Source: Fodinibacter luteus
GTDB taxonomy: Bacteria > Actinomycetota > Actinomycetes > Actinomycetales > Dermatophilaceae
DNA: 64,000 nucleotides
Assembly (NCBI RefSeq): GCF_039541575.1
Contig: NZ_BAABGM010000004.1
Span: forward strand, 68,217-132,216
Reading direction: 5' to 3'
Position 1 is the first letter of the stretch. Each line of letters begins with the position of its first letter. This document shows, one piece after another, positions 47,468-56,026 of this stretch. Under the pieces are notes generated by a model. It was not told where the DNA came from. It did no database searches and worked only from the letters and a program-made list of their open reading frames with translations. The position numbers and the translations under genes were made by a program.

Positions 47468-50400
47468 GTGGCCGAGCAGTCCCCGTCCAGCGACCCCCTG
47501 ACCTCCTTCGGACCGAACGAGTGGCTGGTCGACGAGCTGTACGAGCAGTACCTCAAGGACAAGAACAGCGTCGACCGGGCGTGGTGGGACTTCTTCCGGG
47601 ACTACGAGCCCGGCGAGGCGGCCCTCGGTCGCGGTGCGGCCGCGGCGGCGAACCGCGCGGCCCCGTCGGGCAACGGGGCCCCCGCCCCCGCCCCCGCGGC
47701 GGGACCCGCGCCGGCACCGGCAGCGACCCCGAGGCCCGCGCCGGCACCGGCGCCCGCACCGCGTCCCCAGGCCAGGGAGGCGGCGCCGTCGCGTCCCGAG
47801 CCCGCCCCGGCATCCACCCCGAAGCCGCGCGAGGCCGAGGCGCCGAGGGCGGCCGGGCCGCTCGGCGACGCGACCCACACCCCGATCCGCGGCGCGAGTG
47901 CCCGCGTCGTGACGAACATGGAGAGCTCGCTCGAGGTCCCCACCGCGACGTCGGTGCGGGCCGTGCCCGCGAAGCTGCTCATCGACAACCGCATCGTCAT
48001 CAACAACCACCTCGCCCGCAGCCGCGGCGGCAAGGTCAGCTTCACGCACATCATCGGCTTCGCCCTCGTCAAGGCGCTCGGCGCCATGCCCGAGATGAAC
48101 GCCGGGTTCGGCCACGACGACCGGGGCAAGCCGGTCCTCGTGACCCCCGCCCACGTCAACCTCGGCCTGGCCATCGACCTCGCGAAGCCCGACGGCACCC
48201 GACAGCTGCTCGTGCCGTCGATCAAGGCCGCGGAGACGATGGACTTCGCCCACTTCTGGACCGCCTACGAGGAGATGGTCAAGAAGGCCCGGGGCGGCAA
48301 GCTCACCGTCGAGGACTTCCAGGGCACGACGATCTCGCTCACGAACCCCGGCACCATCGGCACGGTGCACTCCGTGCCGCGCCTCATGCAGGGCCAGGGC
48401 ACGATCGTCGGCGTCGGCGCGCTCGAGTACCCGGCGGAGTGGGCCGGCGCGAGCCTGGAGACGCTCAACCGCAACGCCGTGAGCAAGATCCTCACGCTGA
48501 CGAGCACCTACGACCACCGCATCATCCAGGGCGCCCAGTCCGGCGACTTCCTGCGCTTCGTCCACGCGCTCCTCCTCGGCGAGCACGGCTTCTACGACGA
48601 GATCTTCGAGAGCCTGCGCATCCCCTACGAGCCGATCCGCTGGGTCCAGGACGTCGACACCTCCCACGACGACGACATCAACAAGGTCGCCCGCGTCCAG
48701 GAGCTCATCCACGCCTACCGCGTGCGCGGCCACCTCATGGCCGACACCGACCCGCTCGAGTACAAGCAGCGCCGCCACCAGGACCTCGACGTCACGACCC
48801 ACGGCCTCACCCTGTGGGACCTCGACCGCACCTTCGCCACCGGCGGCTTCGGCGGCCAGCCCTTCCTCAAGCTGAGGAAGATCCTCGGCATCCTGCGCGA
48901 CTCGTACTGCCGCACGATCGGCGTCGAGTACATGCACATCCAGGACCCCGAGCAGCGCGAGTGGATCCAGTCCAAGATCGAGGTCGGCTACGCCAAGACG
49001 ACCCGCGACGAGCAGCTGCGCATCCTGCGCCGGCTCAACGCTGCCGAGGCCTTCGAGACCTTCCTCCAGACCAAGTTCGTCGGCCAGAAGCGCTTCTCGC
49101 TCGAGGGCGGCGAGTCGGTCATCGCGCTGCTCGACCGCATCCTGTCGCGCGCCGCCGAGGACGACCTCGACGAGGTCTGCATCGGGATGCCGCACCGCGG
49201 CCGCCTCAACGTCCTCGCCAACATCGCGGGCAAGTCCTACGGCCAGATCTTCCGCGAGTTCGAAGGCAAGCAGGACCCCCGCTCGGTCCAGGGCTCGGGC
49301 GATGTCAAGTACCACCTCGGCACCGAGGGCACCTTCACCGGCGAGAACGGTGCGACGACGAAGGTCTACCTCGCGGCCAACCCGTCGCACCTCGAGGCGG
49401 TCAACCCGGTGCTCGAGGGGATCGTGCGGGCCAAGCAGGACCGCCTCAACCTCGCCGGCGAGGACTTCACCGTGCTGCCCGTGCTCATGCACGGTGACGC
49501 GGCGTTCGCGGGCCAGGGCGTCGTCGCCGAGACCCTCAACCTCTCGCAGCTGCGCGGCTACCGCACCGGCGGCACCGTGCACGTCGTCATCAACAACCAG
49601 GTCGGCTTCACGACCTCGCCGAGCAGCTCGCGCTCCTCGACGTACTCGACGGACGTCGCCCGGATGATCCAGGCGCCGATCTTCCACGTCAACGGCGACG
49701 ACCCCGAGGCGTGCGTCCGGGTCGCCGAGCTCGCCTACGAGTTCCGCAAGGAGTTCCACAAGGACGTCGTCGTCGACATGGTCTGCTACCGCCGCCGCGG
49801 CCACAACGAGGGCGACGACCCGTCGATGACCCAGCCGCTCATGTACAACCTCATCGAGGCCAAGCGCAGCGTGCGAAAGCTCTACACCGAGTCGCTCATC
49901 GGCCGCGGTGACATCACGGTCGAGGACGCCGGGGCGGCCCTGCGCGACTACCAGCAGCAGCTCGAGCGGGTCTTCGTCGAGACCAAGGCCGCGCTCAAGG
50001 AGGCCGAGCAGGAGGCCGCGGACACGAGCTACTCCGGCACCGACGTCGAGGGGCACACCGGCCTCGAGCCGCCGGCGGCCCAGAGCCGGGGCGCGGACCG
50101 CACGACCCACTCCTCCACCGAGACCGCGATCAGCGTCGAGGCCCTGCACCGGCTCGGCGACGCGTTCGTCGACATCCCGGAGGGCTTCACGGTCCACCCG
50201 AAGCTGCGCCAGATGCTCGAGAAGCGTGCCGCCAGCACGCGCGAGGGCGGCATCGACTGGGGCACCGGCGAGCTCATCGCGTTCGGGTCGATGCTCCTCG
50301 AGGGCACCCCGGTCCGCCTCGCGGGCCAGGACAGCCGGCGCGGCACGTTCGTGCAGCGCCACGCGGTGCTCATCGACAAGGAGAACGCCGCCGAGTGGAC

Positions 50401-51286
50401 CCCGCTGCTCTACCTCGGGGAGGGCCAGGGCAAGTTCTGGGTCTACGACAGCCTGTTGTCCGAGTTCGCCGCGATGGGCTTCGAGTACGGCTACTCCGTC
50501 GAGCGCCCCGACGCCCTCGTGCTGTGGGAGGCGCAGTTCGGCGACTTCTTCAACGGCGCACAGACCATCGTCGACGAGTTCATCTCGAGCTCGGAGCAGA
50601 AGTGGGGCCAGCGCTCCTCGGTCGTCCTGCTCCTCCCCCACGGCTACGAGGGCCAGGGCCCGGACCACTCGTCGGCCCGCATCGAGCGCTTCCTCACGAT
50701 GTGCGCCGAGGGCAACATGACGGTCGCCTACCCCTCGACCCCCGCCTCGTACTTCCACCTGCTGCGACGCCAGGCCTACGCCCGGCCGCGCCGCCCGCTC
50801 ATCGTCTTCACGCCGAAGTCGATGCTGCGCCTCAAGGCGGCCAGCTCCGCGCCCGAGGACTTCACGAGCGGTGGCTTCCGCCCGGTCGTGCCCGACACCG
50901 AGGGCGCGACGAGCGGCGAGGTGACCCGCGTGCTCATCGCGGCCGGCAAGGTCGTCTACGACCTCCTCGCCGAGCGCGAGAAGCGCGGCGACACGTCGAC
51001 GGCCATCCTGCGGCTCGAGCAGTACTACCCGCTGCCCGCCGCCGACCTCGCGCAGCAGCTCGCGAGGTACCCGGGCGCGGAGGTCGTCATCGTGCAGGAC
51101 GAGCCGAGGAACCAAGGCGCCTGGCCCTTCCTCGCGCTCAACCTGCCCGAGGCCCTGGCCGCCTTCGACGAGAACCGCGGGCTCAACGTCGTCTCCCGTG
51201 CCGCGTCGGCCTCGCCGGCCACCGGCTCGACGAAGAAGCACCAGGTCGAGCAGGAGGAGCTCATCGCGCGGGCCTTCGACCGCTGA
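47468..51286 (+). CDS. kgd: Multifunctional 2-oxoglutarate metabolism enzyme (Kgd, E1/E2-like)
   Basis: 1272 residues, the actinobacterial fusion of a lipoyl-less E2-like acyltransferase domain to E1o. Residues 1-40 (VDELYEQYLKDKNSVDRAWW), an Ala/Pro linker to about 130, the acyltransferase-like domain to about 360 with TYDHRIIQGAQSGDFL, then the ThDP enzyme with MHGDAAFAGQGVVAET and NNQVGFTTSPSS around 675-715. It acts as 2-oxoglutarate dehydrogenase component, decarboxylase and HOA synthase, and is normally inhibited by unphosphorylated GarA/OdhI, not present here. GTG 47468 lies in an AGAAAGAGG-containing leader; TAGTCT at 47412-47417 is a possible -10. Confidence 0.96.
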   Translation: MAEQSPSSDPLTSFGPNEWLVDELYEQYLKDKNSVDRAWWDFFRDYEPGEAALGRGAAAAANRAAPSGNGAPAPAPAAGPAPAPAATPRPAPAPAPAPRPQAREAAPSRPEPAPASTPKPREAEAPRAAGPLGDATHTPIRGASARVVTNMESSLEVPTATSVRAVPAKLLIDNRIVINNHLARSRGGKVSFTHIIGFALVKALGAMPEMNAGFGHDDRGKPVLVTPAHVNLGLAIDLAKPDGTRQLLVPSIKAAETMDFAHFWTAYEEMVKKARGGKLTVEDFQGTTISLTNPGTIGTVHSVPRLMQGQGTIVGVGALEYPAEWAGASLETLNRNAVSKILTLTSTYDHRIIQGAQSGDFLRFVHALLLGEHGFYDEIFESLRIPYEPIRWVQDVDTSHDDDINKVARVQELIHAYRVRGHLMADTDPLEYKQRRHQDLDVTTHGLTLWDLDRTFATGGFGGQPFLKLRKILGILRDSYCRTIGVEYMHIQDPEQREWIQSKIEVGYAKTTRDEQLRILRRLNAAEAFETFLQTKFVGQKRFSLEGGESVIALLDRILSRAAEDDLDEVCIGMPHRGRLNVLANIAGKSYGQIFREFEGKQDPRSVQGSGDVKYHLGTEGTFTGENGATTKVYLAANPSHLEAVNPVLEGIVRAKQDRLNLAGEDFTVLPVLMHGDAAFAGQGVVAETLNLSQLRGYRTGGTVHVVINNQVGFTTSPSSSRSSTYSTDVARMIQAPIFHVNGDDPEACVRVAELAYEFRKEFHKDVVVDMVCYRRRGHNEGDDPSMTQPLMYNLIEAKRSVRKLYTESLIGRGDITVEDAGAALRDYQQQLERVFVETKAALKEAEQEAADTSYSGTDVEGHTGLEPPAAQSRGADRTTHSSTETAISVEALHRLGDAFVDIPEGFTVHPKLRQMLEKRAASTREGGIDWGTGELIAFGSMLLEGTPVRLAGQDSRRGTFVQRHAVLIDKENAAEWTPLLYLGEGQGKFWVYDSLLSEFAAMGFEYGYSVERPDALVLWEAQFGDFFNGAQTIVDEFISSSEQKWGQRSSVVLLLPHGYEGQGPDHSSARIERFLTMCAEGNMTVAYPSTPASYFHLLRRQAYARPRRPLIVFTPKSMLRLKAASSAPEDFTSGGFRPVVPDTEGATSGEVTRVLIAAGKVVYDLLAEREKRGDTSTAILRLEQYYPLPAADLAQQLARYPGAEVVIVQDEPRNQGAWPFLALNLPEALAAFDENRGLNVVSRAASASPATGSTKKHQVEQEELIARAFDR

Positions 51287-51301
51287 ACGGCCCGGGACGG
51301 G

Positions 51302-51307
51302 TAGCCT
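51302..51307 (+). promoter_or_regulatory. -10 box of a leaderless promoter for the DUF6104 gene
   Basis: TAGCCT, 6 nt before GTG 51314. It lies in the 27-bp gap after kgd. Confidence 0.5.
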
Positions 51308-51313
51308 CGCAGC

Positions 51314-51490
51314 GTGTACTTCACCGACCGCGGCATCGAGGAGCTGCAGACCCGCCGTGGTGACGAGGAGGTCACCCTCGACTGGCTGGCCGAGCAGCTG
51401 CGCACCTTCGTCGACCTCAACCCCGACTTCGAGGTGCCCATCGAGCGGCTCGCCACGTGGCTCGCCCGCCTCGACGACGAGGACGAGTGA
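51314..51490 (+). CDS. DUF6104 family small protein
   Basis: 58 residues (VYFTDRGIEELQTRRGDEEV, then FVDLNPDFEVPIERLATWLA), nearly the entire family consensus, found next to kgd in many actinobacteria. Acidic C-terminus (LDDEDE). Function unknown; constant linkage to kgd suggests a link to 2-oxoglutarate metabolism, which is inference only. GTG at 51314, leaderless pattern. Confidence 0.85.
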   Translation: MYFTDRGIEELQTRRGDEEVTLDWLAEQLRTFVDLNPDFEVPIERLATWLARLDDEDE

Positions 51491-51498
51491 CGAGACCG

Positions 51499-52170
51499 AT
51501 GCCTGAGCAGCACCCGGATGCCGGCCCCGCGCCGATCGAGTTCCGCCCGAGCGCCGACGCGCAGGTCGTCCCCGAGGGGGCGCGCGACCTCGCCCTCGTC
51601 TTCCTCGGGTCCTCCCTCGTCGCCGGGGTCGGCGACCCCAAGGGGCAGGGCTGGGTGACCCGGGTCGTCGGGCGTACCCAGCACCCGGACCTCGAGCTCA
51701 CCGCCTACAATCTCGGGGTGCGCGGCGACACCTCGGCCGACGTGCTGCACCGGTGGACCACGGAGGTCCCGCTGCGCTGGGCCGGGCGCACCGAACGACG
51801 GGTCGTCGTCTCGGTGGGTACGGACGACGTGCTCGGAGGGGTCTCCCTGGCCCGGCACCGCCTCAACCTCGCGAACCTGCTCGACGACGCCGCGGCCTCG
51901 GGGGTCGGCACCTTCGTCGTCAGCCCGCCCCCGACCGACGACCCGGAGGTCGACGCGCGGCTCGAGGTGCTCGTCGACGCCCAGGCCGACGTCTGCTCGC
52001 GGCGGGCGGTCCCGTTCGTCGACTGCTATGCCCCGCTGCAGGGCCACGACCAGTGGCGCACCGACCTCGCGGCGAGCCGGGTCCCGCACCACCCGGGGCA
52101 GGCCGGCTACGGCCTCATCGCCTGGCTCGTGCTCCACCACGGCTGGGCGGAGTGGCTCCAGATCTCCTGA
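51499..52170 (+). CDS. SGNH/GDSL-type hydrolase
   Basis: 223 residues. Block I LALVFLGSSLVAGVGDPKGQ with the nucleophile Ser, Asn in AYNLGVRGDTSADVL, block III reading VSVGTDDVLGG, and block V with HHPGQAGYGLI near the C-terminus (the expected D-x-x-H is reduced to H-H/H). No signal peptide, so cytoplasmic. Substrate unknown. Starts 8 nt after the DUF6104 stop. Confidence 0.78.
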   Translation: MPEQHPDAGPAPIEFRPSADAQVVPEGARDLALVFLGSSLVAGVGDPKGQGWVTRVVGRTQHPDLELTAYNLGVRGDTSADVLHRWTTEVPLRWAGRTERRVVVSVGTDDVLGGVSLARHRLNLANLLDDAAASGVGTFVVSPPPTDDPEVDARLEVLVDAQADVCSRRAVPFVDCYAPLQGHDQWRTDLAASRVPHHPGQAGYGLIAWLVLHHGWAEWLQIS

Positions 52171-52182
52171 CCCCGCCCCGCC

Positions 52183-53034
52183 TCACCCGGTGGTCGTGAC
52201 GAACTCCCGCACGAGGTCCGCGAACCGGTCGGGGTCGTCGAGGTGCGGGAAGTGCCCCGCACCCTGGAACAGCTCGACCCGGCACCCCTCGATCGAGGAT
52301 GTCGCCGAGGCGGCGTGCCACGCCGGGATGAGCCGGTCGCGCGTCCCCCACACGACGAGGGTGGGGATGGGGTCGACCTCCGGGAGGTAGTCGTGCGCCG
52401 TCACGCTCTGCCCGCCCGGGTCGATGACCGCGCGGGTCGTCGCGAGGAAGGCGCGCCGGGTGTCGGCGTCACCGAGCGAGGTGAACCCCCGCCACACCTG
52501 GGTGATGTCCGAGCCCGGCTGCATGCCCAGCTTCTGGAGCGCCCGCCCTGCCGTGGCCAGGCGGTCGCGCATCCACCCGGACGCGATGACGGGCAGCACG
52601 TACTCGGCACCGGGCAGGGTCGCCGACCGCAGCAACGCGCTGACCTCGCGCCCCAGGCCACCGCTCGAGACGAGGACGAGCCTGTCGACGCGCTCGGGGA
52701 AGAGGTACGAGAAGACCATCGCGATGCCGCCACCGAGCGAGTGCCCGATGAGGGTGACCCGCTCGATGTCGAGGCGGTCGAGCAGGTCGCGCAGGGTCGC
52801 GGCGTGCGCCCCGAGCGAGTAGTCACCGATCGGCTTGGCCGACTCCCCGTGGCCGAACAGGTCGGGGACGACGACCCGGTGGTTGTCGTCGAGGCGGTCG
52901 ACGAGGTGGGCCCACTGCTGCTGGCTCCCGAGCAGCCCGTGGATGAACATCAGGGCCGGCCCGCTGCCGCTGTCGGTGTAGGAGAACTCGTGGCCGTGCA
53001 GGATCACCGTGCGCTCGGCCGGGGTCGCGCTCAC
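52183..53034 (-). CDS. Alpha/beta-fold hydrolase
   Basis: 283 residues. Nucleophile elbow TLIGHSLGGGIAMVF, oxyanion HGLLGSQ, acid in VVWGTRDRLIPAWH and His in FQGAGHFPHLDDP: all three triad positions are filled, in contrast to the protein at 40538. Typical of esterase, haloperoxidase-like or meta-cleavage hydrolases; substrate not predictable. GTG 53034 with GAGGAG 5 nt upstream is preferred over the ATG at 53070. Convergent with the SGNH gene, 12 nt apart. Confidence 0.85.
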   Translation of the reverse strand: MSATPAERTVILHGHEFSYTDSGSGPALMFIHGLLGSQQQWAHLVDRLDDNHRVVVPDLFGHGESAKPIGDYSLGAHAATLRDLLDRLDIERVTLIGHSLGGGIAMVFSYLFPERVDRLVLVSSGGLGREVSALLRSATLPGAEYVLPVIASGWMRDRLATAGRALQKLGMQPGSDITQVWRGFTSLGDADTRRAFLATTRAVIDPGGQSVTAHDYLPEVDPIPTLVVWGTRDRLIPAWHAASATSSIEGCRVELFQGAGHFPHLDDPDRFADLVREFVTTTG

Positions 53035-53125
53035 GGGGGCTCCTCGGGTGGGCGGGGCGAACAGGGCCACGTTACCCCTCGGTAGGGGATGGGTCCACCC
53101 AGCGTGGTGCGGGCCACAGCCGACG

Positions 53126-54094
53126 TCAGACCGTGAAGACGACCTTTCCGCTCACCGTGCCCGCGACCATCCGCTCGAAGCCCTCGCGCGCGCGGGTCAG
53201 CGGGAGCACCGAGTCGACGAGGGGCTCGACGCCCGCGTCGACGACGAACCGGGTCAGCCGCTCCAGCTCGGTGCGGGTGCCCATCGTCGAGCCGACGACA
53301 CGCAGCTGCTTGAAGTAGATCTTCGTCAGCTCGGCCTTCGCCGGCGCGTCGCCGGACGTCGCGCCCGAGATGACGATCGTCCCGCCGGGACGCAGGCTGT
53401 TGACCGAGTGGGACCACGTCGCGGCTCCGACCGTCTCCATGACCGCGTCGACGCGCTCCGGCATCCGAGCGCCGGCCTCGAAGGCACGGTCCGCACCGAG
53501 CGCGACGGCCTGCTCCCCCCTCGCCTCGTCCCGGCTCGTCACCCACATGCGCAGCCCGGCCGCGGCGCCGAGCTGGACGAGTGCCGTGGCGACGCCCCCG
53601 GCGGCCCCCTGGACGAGCACCGTGCCGCCCGGCTGCACGCCGGCGTTCGTGAACAGCATCCGGTATGCCGTGAGCCACGCGGTCGGCAGGCAGGCGGCGT
53701 GCTCCCACGACAGGCCGGCCGGCTTCGCGACGACGTTGCGGCGCGGCACGGTGACGACCTCGGCGAGGGTGCCGTCGTGCACCTCGGACAGCAGGCTGCG
53801 CCGGGGGTCGAGGGTCTCGTCGCCGGCCCAGTCGGGGGAGGCGACGACGGCGTGGACGACGACCTCGCGCCCCTCGTCGTCGATCCCGGCACCGTCGCAG
53901 CCGAGCACCATCGGCAGCCGGTCGGCGGGCAGACCGACCCCGCGCAGCGACCAGACGTCGTGGTGGTTCAGGGCCGCCGTGCGCAGCCGCACGGTCGTCC
54001 AGCCGTCGGGGGCGACGGGCTCGGGTCGCTCCCCCACCTCGAGCCCGGAGAGCGGGTCGGTGGCGGACTGGCTGGTGCAGGTCACGGCGAGCAT
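53126..54094 (-). CDS. Quinone oxidoreductase-like medium-chain dehydrogenase
   Basis: 322 residues. GroES-like half (ALNHHDVWSLRGVG, MVLGCDGAGIDDEGREV), then the Rossmann fold (VLVQGAAGGVATALVQLGAA). The structural-zinc four-cysteine lobe is absent and only CDGAG is seen, so a zinc-free quinone-reductase type is likely. The C-terminus ends GKVVFTV. It is the intact counterpart of the deleted gene at 28652. The start is supported by TAGGGT 7 nt upstream, inside the end of rfbD. Confidence 0.85.
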   Translation of the reverse strand: MLAVTCTSQSATDPLSGLEVGERPEPVAPDGWTTVRLRTAALNHHDVWSLRGVGLPADRLPMVLGCDGAGIDDEGREVVVHAVVASPDWAGDETLDPRRSLLSEVHDGTLAEVVTVPRRNVVAKPAGLSWEHAACLPTAWLTAYRMLFTNAGVQPGGTVLVQGAAGGVATALVQLGAAAGLRMWVTSRDEARGEQAVALGADRAFEAGARMPERVDAVMETVGAATWSHSVNSLRPGGTIVISGATSGDAPAKAELTKIYFKQLRVVGSTMGTRTELERLTRFVVDAGVEPLVDSVLPLTRAREGFERMVAGTVSGKVVFTV

Positions 54095-54101
54095 GGCCCC
54101 G

Positions 54102-54107
54102 ACCCTA
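54102..54107 (-). promoter_or_regulatory. -10 box of a leaderless promoter for the quinone reductase-like gene
   Basis: TAGGGT on the minus strand, 7 nt before ATG 54094; overlaps the rfbD stop codon. Confidence 0.5.
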
Positions 54108-54962
54108 CGACGAGCCGGCCAGGACGGTGCCAGAGGCGCGGTGCAGCGCGTCGCGCCAGTGCGGCAGCGGCGCCAGCCCGGCGGCATCCCACATGTCGTG
54201 CGAGAGCACGCTGTACGCCGGCCGGGGGGCCGGCAGGGGGTAGTCCTGCGTCGCGATCGGGTCGACCCGCTCGGGGTCGAGGCCGAGCTCGTCGAGCACC
54301 GCCCGGGCCAGCTCGAACCACGAGCACTCCCCTGCCGACGTGCCGTGCCAGATGCCGAACGGCGCCCCGGCGTCGACGATGCGCACGATGCCCTCGGCGA
54401 GGTCGACCGTCCACGTCGGCTGGCCGACCTGGTCGGCGACGACGGTGAGGCGGTCACGCTCCGCGGCGAGGCGGCCCATGGTCGCCGGGAAGTTCTTGCC
54501 ACCGGCGCCGTAGAGCCAGGCGGTCCGCACGATCCACGACCGCGGGCACTCGGCGCGCACCGCCCACTCGCCGGCGGCCTTGGTCCGCCCGTACGCGGAG
54601 GCCGGGGCCACCGGCGCATCCGCCGGGTAGGGCTCGCGGACCTCGCCGGCGACGACGTAGTCGGTCGAGAGCTGGACCATCGAGGCCCCCGCGGCGCGGG
54701 CGGCCCGCGCGAGGTTCGCGGCCCCCACCGCGTTGACGGCGAAGGCGCGCGCCTCGTCGGACTCGGCGGCGTCGACGGCGGTGTAGGCGGCGCAGTTGAC
54801 GACGACGTCGTGGCCGCCCACCTGCTCCGCGCACTGGGCAGGGTCGAGGATGTCGAGCCCGGGCAGGTCGGCCCGGGTCACCTCGTGCCCGGCCTGCGCG
54901 AGCACGGTGCACAGGTCCTGGCCGAGCATGCCGGCGGCGCCGGCGACGAACCAGCGGGCCAT
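54105..54962 (-). CDS. rfbD: dTDP-4-dehydrorhamnose reductase
   Basis: 285 residues, SDR family: MARWFVAGAAGMLGQDLCTV (NADPH loop), Tyr-x-x-x-Lys as YGRTKAAGEWAV, STDYVVAGEVREPYP, WLYGAGGKNFP. Last step of dTDP-L-rhamnose synthesis. The ATG at 54962 shares a base with the rfbB stop (TGATG). Confidence 0.93.
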   Translation of the reverse strand: MARWFVAGAAGMLGQDLCTVLAQAGHEVTRADLPGLDILDPAQCAEQVGGHDVVVNCAAYTAVDAAESDEARAFAVNAVGAANLARAARAAGASMVQLSTDYVVAGEVREPYPADAPVAPASAYGRTKAAGEWAVRAECPRSWIVRTAWLYGAGGKNFPATMGRLAAERDRLTVVADQVGQPTWTVDLAEGIVRIVDAGAPFGIWHGTSAGECSWFELARAVLDELGLDPERVDPIATQDYPLPAPRPAYSVLSHDMWDAAGLAPLPHWRDALHRASGTVLAGSS

Positions 54963-55969
54963 CAGGGAGCCACGACCTGCTGGGTGCGGGCGTACCTCGC
55001 CTCCGTCGCGTCCTTCATCGGGCGCCACCAGGCCTCGTTGTCCCGGTACCAGTCGATCGTGGCCGCGAGCCCCTCGCGGAAGCTGCCGTAGCGGGGGGCC
55101 CAGCCGAGCTCGGTGCGCAGGCGGCCCGCCTCGATGGCGTACCGCAGGTCGTGGCCGGCGCGGTCGGTGACGTGGTCGTACGCGTCGGGGTCCTGGCCCA
55201 TGAGCTCGAGGATGAGCCGCACGACGTCGCGGTTGTTGACCTCGCCGTCGGCGCCGATGAGGTAGGTCTCGCCGATGGTGCCGCGGTCGACGATCGTCCA
55301 GACGGCCTCGTTGTGGTCGTCGACGTGGATCCAGTCGCGCACGTTGAGACCGGCACCGTAGAGCTTGGGCCGCACCCCGTCGATGACGTTGGTGACCTGG
55401 CGCGGGATGAACTTCTCGACGTGCTGGCGCGGGCCGTAGTTGTTCGAGCAGTTCGAGATCGTGGCCCGCAGGCCGAAGGAGCGCACCCAGGCCCGCACGA
55501 GCAGGTCGGAACCGGCCTTCGTCGACGAGTACGGCGAGCTCGGGTTGTACGGGGTGTCCTCGGTGAACTTCTTCGGGTCGTCGAGCTCGAGGTCGCCGTA
55601 GACCTCGTCGGTCGAGATGTGGTGGTAGCGCACGTCGTGCCGCCGCGCCGCTTCGAGGAGGGCGAAGGTGCCGATGAGGTTCGTGCGCACGAAGGGGCTC
55701 GGGTCCTCGAGGGAGTTGTCGTTGTGCGACTCCGCCGCGAAGTGCACGACCACGTCGGCGTCGGCCACGAGGCGGTCAACGAGGGGGGCGTCGGCAACGT
55801 CGCCCTCGACGAAGGTGACCCGGTCCATCACGCCCGCGAGGGACGCCGTCGACCCCGCGTACGTCAGGGCATCGAGCACCGTGACCTCGACCTCGGGGCG
55901 GGTCGCGAGGGTCAGGTGGACGAAGTTGCTGCCGATGAACCCGGCTCCACCCGTGACGAGTACCTTCAT
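54962..55969 (-). CDS. rfbB: dTDP-glucose 4,6-dehydratase
   Basis: 335 residues. NAD loop VTGGAGFIGSNFVHLTL, HISTDEVYGDLELDD, YSSTKAGSDLLVRA (YxxxK), NCSNNYGPRQHVEKFIPR: complete active site. Second step of the rhamnose pathway. The ATG at 55969 follows TACCCT by 7 nt with no ribosome site (leaderless). Confidence 0.96.
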   Translation of the reverse strand: MKVLVTGGAGFIGSNFVHLTLATRPEVEVTVLDALTYAGSTASLAGVMDRVTFVEGDVADAPLVDRLVADADVVVHFAAESHNDNSLEDPSPFVRTNLIGTFALLEAARRHDVRYHHISTDEVYGDLELDDPKKFTEDTPYNPSSPYSSTKAGSDLLVRAWVRSFGLRATISNCSNNYGPRQHVEKFIPRQVTNVIDGVRPKLYGAGLNVRDWIHVDDHNEAVWTIVDRGTIGETYLIGADGEVNNRDVVRLILELMGQDPDAYDHVTDRAGHDLRYAIEAGRLRTELGWAPRYGSFREGLAATIDWYRDNEAWWRPMKDATEARYARTQQVVAP

Positions 55970-55976
55970 GGCCGCA

Positions 55977-55982
55977 AGGGTA
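55977..55982 (-). promoter_or_regulatory. -10 box of the leaderless rfbBD promoter
   Basis: TACCCT on the minus strand, 7 nt before ATG 55969, in the 57-bp divergent gap to rfbA. Confidence 0.55.
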
Positions 55983-56012
55983 GTGCGGGAGCCGGGCCCC
56001 TCCCCAAACCGA

Positions 56013-56018
56013 TAGGCT
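56013..56018 (+). promoter_or_regulatory. -10 box of the leaderless rfbAC promoter
   Basis: TAGGCT, 8 nt before ATG 56027, no ribosome site between. Faces away from the rfbB box at 55977, so the gap carries two leaderless promoters. Confidence 0.55.
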
Positions 56019-56026
56019 CGCGCCCC

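Noticed and set aside
47270..51241. 1323-codon open frame on the minus strand opposite kgd
   Set aside because: Mirror frame of a real gene in very GC-rich DNA; its translation is Val/Asp/Leu/Arg-rich with no family similarity, while the plus strand carries complete Kgd motifs.
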